A stretch of 64,000 nt of DNA from Gigantopelta aegis (taxonomy: Eukaryota; Mollusca; Gastropoda; Neomphalida; Peltospiridae), in the NCBI RefSeq assembly GCF_016097555.1, contig NC_054712.1, positions 57,490,681 to 57,554,680 on the forward strand, read 5' to 3'. Made by a program: the position numbers and the translations under genes. Below the pieces are notes generated by a model. The model was given only the letters and a program-made list of their open reading frames with translations, was not told where the DNA came from and did not search any database. Positions 1-9,398 of this stretch are shown one piece after another. Each line of letters starts with the position of its first letter. The stretch's first letter is position 1.

Positions 1-554
1 GCCTTGCATCCTACCAATAGGTGCGATACCGTTCACCACCCCACCAATGGCTCCACTGCCTTGCATACTATCAACAGGTGCGATGCCTTTCACCATCCCA
101 CCAATGGCTCCACTGCCTTTCACGATGCCACCAAAAGTTGCACTGCCTTCCATCCCACTAGCAGGTGCAATGCCTTCCGTCCCACCAATGGCTGCACTGC
201 CTTTCACCATCCCACCAAAAGTTGCACTGCCTTCCATTCCGCTAGCAGGTGCAATGCTTTCCGTCCCACCAGTGGCTGCACTGCCTTTCACCATCCCACC
301 AAAAGTTGCACTGCTTTCCATCCCACTAACAGGTGCAATGCCTTCCGTCCCACCAATGGCTGCACTGCCTTTCACCATCCCACCAAAAGTTGCACTGCCT
401 TCCATCCCGCTAGCAGGTGCAATGCCTTCCTTCCCCCCAATGGCTGCAATGCCTTTCATTCCACCAATATATCCCCTCCCAACAATTGGTCTATAGCCGC
501 CATGTGTTGCATGGTGGTAGCTTGGCTGAGGCATTGTAATAGATCGTCTGTAAC
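1..554 (-). CDS. Glycine-rich decapeptide-repeat exon, unit 0 paralog (partial, runs off window start)
   Basis: The minus strand is open from an acceptor-like site (AG at 556-555) to the window edge. The exon starts GT-TAC-AGA-CGA, so it needs one upstream base to make a Gly or Arg codon. This is the same phase as the acceptors at 18,716 and 41,426. The non-repetitive head reads YRRSITMPQPSYHHATHGG, followed by an R/P/G-rich patch. Then come glycine-rich units of the GSATFGGMVK / GSAAIGGTE / GIAPASGME type, with an 84-bp (28-residue) higher-order period seen at about 161, 245, 329 and 413. The signal-peptide and cassette exons of this paralog are not visible upstream at the positions expected from unit A. 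It is probably a secreted structural protein. The plus-strand ORF in the same place is a shadow made by the 3n repeat length. Confidence 0.7.
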
Positions 555-653
555 CTAAAACAGTAGAAAATTACTGTTGGTAAAATCGCAGTAAGAACGA
601 AACAAAGTAATTAACAATATTATGTTGCTACAGCTTTTCTGATAAACTATATT

Positions 654-1040
654 TTAAAGGGACATTGCTGACTTTGGTGCATTTTTAAAGATGCTATCGA
701 CTAACAGAGACTTTTTAACGATTGTAATTACATATCAAACATTGTTTTGCATAAAATATTTGTGGCTGTATATTAAACATGTTTCTGATCGTTTTAATAT
801 TTGTACTAGGTTAATTTTCATTTTATTTCCTAAAATATGTTTTTTCGTACGTACGAGATTATTTGAAGACAAAATCCAGTTTGGGCTTCTTTACAAATAT
901 TAAGACGACCAGAAACACATTGAATATACAGACACTGATATTCTAAACAAACAAAACAATTTAATATGGAAGTTTAATCGTAGAAATATTTTATTAGTCG
1001 GAAACATTTTACAATGCAACAAACTCAGGAATGTTCCTCT
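654..1040. mobile_element. TTAA-flanked MITE, family 1 (AGGGACATT ends)
   Basis: It begins TTAA-AGGGACATT and ends GAATGTTCCTCT with inverted-repeat subterminal sequence (GTGCATTTTTAAAGATG against CATTTTACAATGCAAC). It is homologous to the copies at 15,758, 25,616 and 50,571. Flanking sequence matches units A and B at an unoccupied TTTAATTT site. The right TTAA is degraded. Confidence 0.65.
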
Positions 1041-1829
1041 AATTTCTTTTTGAAAACTCACAATGAGATCTAGCTGTATCCAAAGTCAACGTTTAGGAAT
1101 AAAACAACTTATAACACCTACTTTAAAAAAAGAGAAAAAAGGACGAAAAATCAGAAAAGAAACCAATTTAATTTATTTATTCAAATTCAGGCTGTCCAGG
1201 AATGAAAATACAGAAAACGTAGGACAAAAGTAGAAAATAGAAGGAAAAAGTAGGACAAAAGTAGGACGTAACAACATTAAGCATGCTCATACTGGAAAAA
1301 CGAATGTGTTTAATCCTAAACGTGGTATTACTGAGCAAACACTTTAAAAATGTTTTATGTGGTGCTCAGTTTGAACCTATATAGTTTCTGTTCTATTCAA
1401 AATAACATGAATCTTATGTAATGGTCACGTTATACAGTTATTTGAAAAAATCTGAAGGCAATGAGAAAAAAAACTATATGCGGGACAGACAGACGGACAG
1501 ACAAACAGAAGGATGGAGATGAAACCTATAATCCCCTCCGGTTAGACGAGTAGGGAGAGATTAATAACTATAAACCAACGCACAGGCTCAGTATAGTAGT
1601 GCTACAACTGGTACTCGACAGAGTTGAAAGAATACACTGCTTCAGACATGGCAACAGTATCATTTGAGTGATTCTGACGCCATATAACCGTAAATAAAAT
1701 GTGTTGAGTGCGTCGTTAAATAAAACATTTCTTTCATTTCGTTTGAGTGACAGAAATAAAATTTCATCTCACAGTGACTATCAGGGTGTAAACTTAAAAC
1801 GTTGAAATTATACGGTGCAGCAAATTGAG
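1041..1829. other. Non-coding interval with repeat fragments
   Basis: The first part (to about 1,130) matches the intron next to the repeat exon in units A and B. About 1,460-1,560 holds the widespread invertebrate repeat with a GGACAGACAGACGGACAG core followed by CCCCTCCGGTTAGAC; a relative ends near 36,570. About 1,650-1,740 is the 3' end of the SINE-3 family (AACCGTAAATAAAATGTGTTGAGTGCGTCG). No gene was seen. Confidence 0.5.
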
Positions 1830-2065
1830 AGATATGTGTTGCTGCAACCCCCCCCCCCTCCCCCCGCCTCCCCCAAAACACAAACAAACAAACAAAAAAC
1901 CACACACCAAAAAAACAAAAAACAAACGCCCACAATAAAACCCCACAGAACACACCAAAAAAACCCAAAACAACAACAAAAAAACAAAAAAACAACAACA
2001 ACAACAAACAAAAACAATCAAAACAAAACAAAAACAAACATCAACAACAACAAATTCCCATAACT
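1830..2065 (+). repeat. A/C-only low-complexity tract
   Basis: A C-rich run is followed by about 200 bp made almost entirely of A and C on the plus strand (AACA, CAAA and CAAC units). It creates spurious ORFs on both strands. Similar strand-asymmetric tracts occur at 35,690-35,820 and 59,480-59,560, with G/T versions at 56,850-56,940 and 57,360-57,480. Confidence 0.8.
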
Positions 2066-2237
2066 ATTGACTTTTATAATAACACAAGCAATATATGCAC
2101 TTCGACAGCAATTCATACATTTTGATACAAAATAAGTAGGAAAAACTAGGTATTTTGAAGAAAAGGTAGGAAAAGTAGGATCGCTGGACAGCCTATAAAT
2201 TATATAGCTTTGGAATACTCCTTTGGCATCATGTATG

Positions 2238-2265
<28 letters not shown>
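2238..2265. repeat. Poly-C tract (28 nt)
   Basis: An uninterrupted run of 28 C. It is one of more than a dozen G or C homopolymers in the window. Confidence 0.95.
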
Positions 2266-2268
<3 letters not shown>

Positions 2269-2289
2269 CTCATTCTATCCCCAAAATGC

Positions 2290-3108
2290 ATTAAAATTAA
2301 AGAGAAACAGTGCATTCTCATTTCCCTAAACAACGAACATAACCAGTTCTGGGACCTAATACAGGTATTTTGGGAGCCGATGTAGGTGGCCGTTGGCCGC
2401 GTTAGACAGGTGACCACTTATTACGAGTGCATTTACATTAAATGACCGCTGAATACATGTGGCCGCTATGACAGGTTTGCCTGTATTTCAAAATTACCAA
2501 ATGGTTGATGGCAACTAGTGATGTCGTTAAACAAACCAAACTTTTACTTAAAGAAGTACAGATTGCTATTAAATTTCGACAGGAAAAACTCATAAAATTA
2601 TATAGTTCTGGACAGGAAAAGGCTTGAAGGCCAAGTAAATATATGTCTGTATAACATTAAATATAAAATGAGACTTCTTTTAAGAACATGAGGCCCACGG
2701 TGGCATGACTACATACGGCATTGCAGGATGGTGACAAGCAGAGAAAGGTGGGGGGGGGGGGGGGGGGGAGGGGGGAAGCAAACATATCTTACATGGCCCT
2801 TTTTGAAATTCCTTTTTATAGAAATATGATTTACGAACATTTGTATTATACTAGTGACAAGAAAATACCTAAAGATTGCCAAAAAATGTGTCCACTTAAA
2901 AACTGCACTCCTATGTGTGATCAAATTTGTATAGTAAACTTTCACCAGGGGTCACTGCTGATTCTGAAGACAATATCGCGGCTATATTGTAGGCGAAGTA
3001 AACGCGACGATCTATAATTTATAGGCCTAATTTTTTTATTGCATAGCATTCGCTAAATTTGAAAACGCCTTTCAAAACCAAATGACTTTTATTAATGATT
3101 TGTTTGTT
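2290..3108. other. Intergenic block shared by all three tandem units (unit 0 copy)
   Basis: Sequence from about 2,340 (a GGTGGCCG and ATGACCGCTGAATACA repeat) through the poly-G at 2,750-2,768 to TTTATTAATGA at 3,108 is co-linear with 25,930-26,560 in unit A and 50,935-51,670 in unit B. The homology resumes at about 7,170 after an insertion complex. No gene was recognised. Confidence 0.6.
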
Positions 3109-3815
3109 TTGTTTAACGACACCACTGGAGCACATTGATTAATTAATCATCGGTTATTGGAAGTCAAAACATTTGGTATTTCTGACTCGTAGTCATCAGC
3201 ATCTTCATAAATCAAGGCTAATATTCGTTCCTCGTATTCAGCCTTGATACATGTAGTCAAGATTACTGATATCCACTACTAGCGCCCTCTATTGGAAGAA
3301 AATTTGTAACACCGATTATGTCCCTTACACGATGACATCGCTGACCAATCACTGCATCGGTAACATGTGACAATCTTGAAAGCAATATCAAAAATTAACC
3401 GCCGAAACCTTTTTTTTAACATATCGTGACAAACACGACACGTGTTTACAATAACAAGGGAATCTATAAGGAGCGTTGCGATTCGTTGCAATCAGATCTC
3501 ATCGCATCCAATGAAATTTAAGCATTTTGTGGCATGATTTCTTGACGACATGTATCAAGGCTGAATACGAGGAACGAATATTAGCCTTGATTTATGAAGA
3601 TGAGTCATCAAAGGAAACCCGCTACATTTTTTCTAATGCAGCAAGCGATCTTTTCTATACACTTTCCCACACACAGGAAAACACATAGCACGGCCTTTGT
3701 CCAATTGTGGTACACAGGTTGGAACGAGAAAAAAATCCAACCAGCTGAATGGATCCACCGAGGTGGTTCGATCCTGCAACGCACGCACTTCAAGCGAGCA
3801 CTCAACCGACTGAGC
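3109..3815 (-). mobile_element. SINE-1 (tRNA-derived), interrupted by a MITE
   Basis: A full SINE on the minus strand. The tRNA-like head lies at the right (B-box-like GGATCGAACC), then a central region (AGGAAACCCGCTACAT) and a 3' tail ending GTTAAACAAAACAAAC at the left. An 11-bp direct repeat TTTATTAATGA flanks it (3,098-3,108 and about 3,827-3,837). The MITE at 3,200-3,602 splits it. Confidence 0.8.
3200..3602. mobile_element. MITE with ~53-bp TIRs and 9-bp target duplication, copy 1
   Basis: Perfect or near-perfect terminal inverted repeats begin CATCTTCATAAATCAAGGCT. The flanks are AGTCATCAG (3,191-3,199) and AGTCATCAA (3,603-3,611), a 9-bp target duplication with one mismatch. It is inserted into SINE-1. 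A second copy in opposite internal orientation lies at 31,968-32,339 with an exact 9-bp duplication. Long TIRs plus 9-bp duplications point to the Mutator (MULE) group. No coding capacity. Confidence 0.85.
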
Positions 3816-4334
3816 TAAATCATGACCCTTTATTAATGAAGATAACGTCTAATAGTGTAGCGGCCGAGACCCCAAACATTAGATTTACCCCAACCGGAGG
3901 TACAACGAGCTGAAATAGGTCTCATTTGAACCTTCTGGATGTGTAGGTTTTGGAAATGGAGGTTGTAGTTGTTGAAATGCTGCACAACATATTGAATTAA
4001 CCCCTTATGTGCTGTAATGTATGAAAAAAGAAGTTTTCAAATATTTCTTTATTTGATGCAGTGAGTACTGATGACTTGTAGACATGATTAATATTTCAGA
4101 GTATTCCTTTGAAATGGATGTGTTGCAACATATTTATAGGAATTTGATGCTTGTAATAAGGTTTAGCCCCCCAAAACAGCCCCCAAATGTGACAATTTTA
4201 GACATTTTTCTTTAAAATAAGTCACATTTTCTCTCACTGTAACTGCATGCTGTGTTATAACAGTATCAAACTTGTTGTAATTCATCAGTCAGTGTTCCCT
4301 ATGATTAACAAATTCAGTTAAACCAAGATATAAA

Positions 4335-4625
4335 GTGCACAGCATGGTGAAATCTATTGTAATAGCTGGAAGATGTGAATTTGGCAATGTTGTCAACGTG
4401 ATAAATGAACCAGGCGAATCTTCCATTGATGTTCTTCGGAACACCCAGGAAGAAGCTGATACTAGGGTAATCTTCATGCTACGAGTCTCTCTCGTGACCA
4501 TTCTAGGATTAGCATCCGTTTTGATGACGCAGATGTCCTGGCACTATTTTTGTAGAAGACCGATTGCGAAAAATTCATATTGTGAATTCTGGAAAAGAGC
4601 GATACATTCCAGTCTCGCACATGGC
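4335..4625 (+). pseudogene. Fragment of an EEADTR / DxDV nuclease-like protein common in aquatic invertebrates
   Basis: The frame from 4,335 reads ...SSIDVLRNTQEEADTRVIF. After a shift near 4,483 a second frame reads FDDADVLALF and then KERYIPVSHMAM, with one stop between. The order EEADTR, then D-x-DVL, then FIPV/YIPV matches uncharacterised XPG/PIN-like metazoan repeat-associated proteins that usually continue to an LPGLHAFTGCDS motif, which is not visible here. So at least one frameshift and one stop are present, and both ends are missing. It probably rode inside the long-TIR element. The assignment rests on remembered motifs only. Confidence 0.45.
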
Positions 4626-5059
4626 AATGTTCAGCTCCTCTCCTGGCGTCGACTCGTCAGACTTCGCTGGCTGGGTTTCCTGAGCTGGCTTGGCTGGCTT
4701 GTCCGGTCGGGCTGGGGGCGACGACGCAGAAGGGACCGCCGCTGGCGGTTGAGTCGCCAGTTTTGCTCACCCCCCCCCCCCCATGCCGCCCCTGGCGCAC
4801 GTTTCCTCTTCCTCGGTCCTCTCCCTCTCTGTGGAGCAGGGTCGCCGTACACCAAAGTCACGGTTGCCCGTGACCCGATGTACGCGACGCGGTACTCTAT
4901 CAGCGTCCCATACGAAGCAATTAATCTCCCCAGGTGAGTGTGTGGGTGTGGGTGTGTGTGGGGGGGGGGGGGGGGGATAACACGAGAGAGGATTGAACAG
5001 CGTCCGTCTTCATCGCCAGCTCGAGTAGGAATGAAGTTTGGGGAAAGTATAATTTTCAT
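4626..5059 (-). other. GC-rich island with an unidentified open frame
   Basis: About 4,600-4,990 is much richer in GC than its surroundings. The minus strand holds 142 codons (5,059 to 4,631), including IASYGTLIEYRVAYIGSRA and a basic PRKRKRAP stretch. Past the G-run (4,770-4,782) a different minus frame becomes Pro/Ala/Lys-rich (PPARPDKPAKPAQ). A donor-like GGTGAGT is on the plus strand at about 4,932. I do not recognise the protein. It may be a decayed coding piece captured by the element. Confidence 0.3.
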
Positions 5060-5830
5060 GCATTACAGCATAGAAAGGGTTCTTATATTGGTTTACTTGT
5101 TTTTTTGTTTTTATCAGATGAAATCCTGACTGACGAAATACATCACATTCAATAATACTATATCATGGTATTTAGTGCAAATAGAGTGCGAAACAATTAA
5201 CTTGTTTTCAACAAAAATTTTAAAAACTGCCAAATTATGGGTGTATTTTGTGTATAAAGTCATCACCATGACCCCTAAATAAGTTTAAAAATTCTAAATA
5301 TAAATAAATATTCTAATATATTCATAAAAACTATAAGTTTATGTTTTATTTCATTAAGTAGGCTTTTTCGTTTTTTGTTTTTTGTGTGGGTTTTTTTTTT
5401 TTGGGGGGGGGAGGGGGGTAGGACACACGTTTTCATGTTACAGCACACAAATGGTTAATTCATCACGCTGTGCCCTTTATATCTTGGTTAAAATTATATT
5501 TTTAATAAATTGAATGATTTTTTTTTTTATATAAAACATGTAAAGAGAATAACAATGACTTATTTTTGAGAAAAACAGTCGAATTTGGGGGTATTTGGGG
5601 GTTAAGTCAGCACCAAACCCCCATAAATATCTTGGAACATATTATCGTATATAAATAAATATTCCGATATTTTCATTAAAAAAATATAAGTTAACACTAT
5701 TTATGCATTAAATAGGCAATGTTTTAGAAAACTACAATTTTCTGCTGTTACAGAACAATAAGGGTTTACATCTGGGATTAACTGATTTGTTTTAATCAAA
5801 GGGAATACTGACTGATGAATAACATCAAGC
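5060..5830. other. AT-rich interior of the long-TIR element
   Basis: Contains imperfect repeats of a TTTTCATGTTACAGCACA-type motif and a G-run at 5,403-5,411. No gene was seen. Confidence 0.5.
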
Positions 5831-6194
5831 TTCATACCGCTATAACATATAATGCAGTTACAGTGAGAGAAAATGTGACTTATTTTAAAGAATTGTTTTC
5901 CAAAATTGTCACATTTGTGGGCTGTTTCGGGGGCGGTGTTAACCCTTATTAGAAGCATCAAACTCCTAAAATATCTTGCAACATATCCATTTCAAAAAAA
6001 TACCCTGAAATATTTATCAATTCTACAAGTCACTGCCTAAATTTTGCAAATATTTGAAAACTAATTTTGTTTTTCATGTTACAGCACATAAGAGGTTAAT
6101 TCAATATGTTGTGTAGCATTTCAACAACTACAACCTCCATTTCCAAAAACTAGACACCCAGACGGTTATACCTCCGGTTGCGGTATCGTCTTAA

Positions 6195-7130
6195 AGGGAT
6201 AGTAAACTCAAACATGAGTCTTATTTGTTAGAAAGATCCATACCCGAACCACCAACACATACTGACACTTTAAGAAATGAAAACGCGTAATTTTAGAGTT
6301 AATAAAAACTGTGATTATTCCTGCTAACTGGGGGCAGCCATTTTCTTTTCTTTTCGTTGCTTCCGGAATTCTAGCTTGGGGCGAAGTGACGTCAGCTCCG
6401 ACCAACTCCTGTATGCACAGTGTAAACATACCAGCCATTTACGACAAGGCGCTTCGCTTTCATCAACCTGACTTGTAAAACAACATAAATGACTTAATAA
6501 TATAATAAACTATCTAACTAAATATATTTCAATTTGTAATAATTAAAAAATTCTGTTACGTGCATTACAAAGTATCGTCATCCCATTGGTCCAAACGTAG
6601 CAACGGGAGTTTGTTCATTTTTCAATGAACGTAAACATTACGTCGTCAGGGAACGTCATATCTGATGACGTCATAATGGGCAAATTGTCTTATTGAGCGT
6701 TATTGTTTATAGATAAAAAATAATTCAAAATAAAGTATGACGTTTTAGTGTTATTATTAGCCTGTATGATTCAAATTTAATTATAAGTATTGTCTGTTAT
6801 TTCTTTTACGCTCATTTTTATGGTTGTTCTATTGTCAGGTTTCCGTATTAGCATTATAAGACATTTTAAAGTCCCGAAATAAAAACTGGCGAAAACTTTG
6901 ACCAAATATAGTTTCCTTAAGATAATGACACTCCACCAAAATGTGGCATACCGTCAGAGTACGCTGACAGCGGTTGTACAAAATGGCTACGCCCGTTATA
7001 TATAATAGCTGTCACATTTAACCGTTTTATTAATTAAATATAAGATCATACTTGTTGATATTAAGCAATAATGAGCATTATATATTGTTGAATATGCATA
7101 CTAGTCCAAAACCCTTGCGTGAGCATTCCT
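6195..7130. mobile_element. TTAA-flanked 936-bp element nested in the long-TIR element
   Basis: TTAA lies on both sides (6,191-6,194 and 7,131-7,134). The ends start AGGGATAGTAAACTC and, inverted, AGGAATGCTCACGC, so the inverted repeat is short. Removing it restores the right arm of the surrounding element. No transposase ORF. A piggyBac-type non-autonomous element is the best guess. Confidence 0.5.
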
Positions 7131-7169
7131 TTAAATAAAGGCTTTTTTTAGCCTTGGCTGCTACACTAT

Positions 7170-7560
7170 AAGTTTCTATCAAAAAGTGTTCCATAAAAGT
7201 CGGTATTAATATTTTATAATACTGAAATTAATAAATGGGAATTGCTCTTTAATAATACGAAGAATAAGATTACTTTAAATATTCATATAAATATAGAACA
7301 AGAAACGGGTTCTTACCTAAGTCTTATGTCTTATGTGTGACGAAATACCCAAGTGCAGAAAATGTTTATATTTATTTAAACAAAATTAATAGCATTACGT
7401 ATGCTTTTCCGCCTAATTAATATTCATCAGTCAAAAAACTAAAATTCACTTCCTTTTTTCCTTAGTCTTAAGAATTAAATTTAAATATATTTTAAATTCT
7501 GTAACGCATCACAACATATTACTTGATGGTTGGTCGGTGTATTCTGTTTTATTATTTTAG
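7170..7560. other. Continuation of the shared block, unit 0
   Basis: AGTTTCTATC...GGTATTAATATTTTA through ACTTCC...CTTAGTCTTAAGAATTAAATTTA matches 26,620-26,910 in unit A and 51,740-52,025 in unit B. The homology stops just before the ORFs found there, so unit 0 lacks those ORFs. Confidence 0.6.
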
Positions 7561-7616
7561 CTTTTAAATATTATACTGAAAAACCCCACAGAAACTATGG
7601 CTAAGAAAATTAAAGT

Positions 7617-7921
7617 TAAAGTTTTGTTTTATTTAACGACACCACAAGAGCACATTGATTTATTAATCATCGGCTACTGGAAGTCAAACATTTGATAATT
7701 TTGACGTGTAATCTTAGAGGAAACCCGCTACATTGTTCCATTAGTAGCAAGAGATCTTTTATATGCACCGTTTTACAGACAGGATAGCACATACCACAGC
7801 CTTTGATATACCAGTCATGGTGCACTGACTAGAACGAGAAATAGCCCAGTGGACCCACCAACGGGGATCGATCCCAGACAGACCGCACATCAAGCGAGCG
7901 CTTTACCAGTAGGCTACGTCT
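7617..7921 (-). mobile_element. SINE-1 copy
   Basis: 3' tail at the left (TTTAACGACACCACAAGAGC), AGGAAACCCGCTACAT centre, and tRNA-like head at the right (GATCGATCCCAG, then ...TTTACCAGTAGGCTACGTC). Near full length. Confidence 0.85.
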
Positions 7922-7931
7922 TAGAGGAAGA

Positions 7932-8200
7932 AAATGTTTTATTTAACGACGCACTCAACACATTTTATTTACGGTTATATGGCGTCAGACATATGGTTAA
8001 GGACCACACAGATATTGAGAAAGGAAACCCGCTGTCGCCACTTCGTGGGCTACTCTTTTCGATTAGCAGCAAGGGACATTTTATATGCACCATACCACAT
8101 ACAGGATAGTACATACCACGGCTTTTATTAGACCAGTTGTGGAACGCTAGACCCACTGCGCATCAAGCGAACGCTTTACCACCAGGCGACATCCCACCCC
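7932..8200 (-). mobile_element. SINE copy with SINE-3 tail and SINE-1-like head
   Basis: The 3' tail has the SINE-3 form (AACGACGCACTCAACACATTTTATTTACGG), while the right half resembles SINE-1 (CGCATCAAGCGAACGCTTTACC). It shows that the two families share a central domain or have recombined. Confidence 0.7.
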
Positions 8201-8204
8201 AACG

Positions 8205-8508
8205 TGTTAGAGAGGAAACTCACTACATGTTTTCCATTAGTAGCAAAGGATCTTTTATGTGCGAGTGCGAATAATGTTTACATGCTCATATACCACTAGA
8301 GTTTCGAGCATGTCCGTCCCGGGGCCTGTCTCTGGATAGCCAGGGGCTTGTCCCGGAACAGATTTTATGTGCACCATCCCACAGATACGATAGAACATAT
8401 CCGATCTTTGATATACCAGTCGTAGTACAATGGCTGGAACGAGAAATAGCCCGGTGGGCCCACCGGCGGGGATCGATTCTAGACTGACCGTTTTACAACT
8501 GAGCTACG
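8205..8508 (-). mobile_element. SINE-1 copy with internal insertion
   Basis: AGAGAGGAAACTCACTACAT through GGGATCGATTCTAGACTGACC. About 95 bp (8,265-8,360) of unrelated sequence (GTCCGTCCCGGGGCCTGTC) interrupts it. The 3' tail is missing. Confidence 0.7.
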
Positions 8509-8689
8509 TACCAAACAACACCAAACAACACCAAACAAACAACAATATTTACGAGTCGGTCGGCTTACATGAAACGAAAATGAAAATATGTTTAAAACGT
8601 ATGACATTCTATTTTTAGCTGATAGGACTTTTTAAAAACAAAACTTAGTATTAATTTCCGCTCTTTTGATGATTACGTTTTCTAATGTC

Positions 8690-9030
8690 AGAGACAGAGA
8701 CAGAGCTGGGGCGTTACTTCATAAACCCATTGTACTCCAATGAATACACAACTTATTTCATTATACACAGAGACAGAGACAGAGCTGGGACGTTACTACA
8801 TAAACCCAATGTACCTCATTGAGTACACAACTTATTTCATTATACACAGAGACAGAGACAGAGCTGGGGCGTTACTACATAAACCCATTGTACTCCATTG
8901 AGTACACAACTTATTTCATTATACACAGAGACAGAGCTGGGACGTTACTACATAAACCCATTGTACTCCATTGAGTACACAACTTATTTCAATATACACA
9001 GAGACAGAGACAGAGCTGGGACGTTACTAC
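8690..9030. repeat. 79-80-bp satellite, left part (about 4 copies)
   Basis: The monomer contains GGGGCGTTACTACATAAACC, a palindromic GTACTCCATTGAGTAC and (CAGAGA)n. The array is split by the LINE at 9,031-14,238 and resumes in the same monomer at 14,239. Confidence 0.9.
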
Positions 9031-9141
9031 ATTCAATTCTTTATTTATTCACCGTAAGCATAACGGCTTATTGGTATGAACAAACAACAATACTAGTAAA
9101 CATACAATATCACATGTACATACAATTAGGATAATAAATAG

Positions 9142-9142
<1 letters not shown>

Positions 9143-9217
<75 letters not shown>
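9143..9217. repeat. (AC)n microsatellite in the LINE 3' region
   Basis: About 37 uninterrupted AC dinucleotides. Confidence 0.95.
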
Positions 9218-9221
<4 letters not shown>

Positions 9222-9398
9222 CATATATATTCTCAATAAGGAGAATGTAAATTATAGTTTTATAGGTAGAGTATTATATACAAATTGACATTCAAATGCA
9301 ACATATTATATATCTTGATAATTCCAGTATATTTAGACTAAGGAAGTTCGAATTTTAAATGCTTTAAATATATTTTTTCCCAATTTACACAATATATT

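Larger units (their letters stand above)
3852..7169. mobile_element. Long-TIR element (~430-bp inverted arms), composite
   Basis: The left arm (about 3,852-4,290, starting ATAGTGTAGCGGCCGAG) is inverted at the right (about 5,830-6,194 plus 7,135-7,169, ending CTTGGCTGCTACACTAT). A 936-bp TTAA element interrupts the right arm. The ends carry repeated motifs such as GTTACAGCACATAAGAGG. It separates two halves of the block shared by the three units, so it inserted into unit 0 after, or independently of, the duplication. The interior holds a decayed nuclease-like ORF and a GC-rich patch. The transposase family was not identified. Confidence 0.65.

Noticed and set aside
4-558. Plus-strand ORFs over the unit 0 repeat exon and over 17,616-18,676
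   Set aside because: Same cause: repeat length divisible by three.
1660-2037. 125-codon minus ORF rich in F/C/V
   Set aside because: It comes from the A/C-only tract and a SINE tail.
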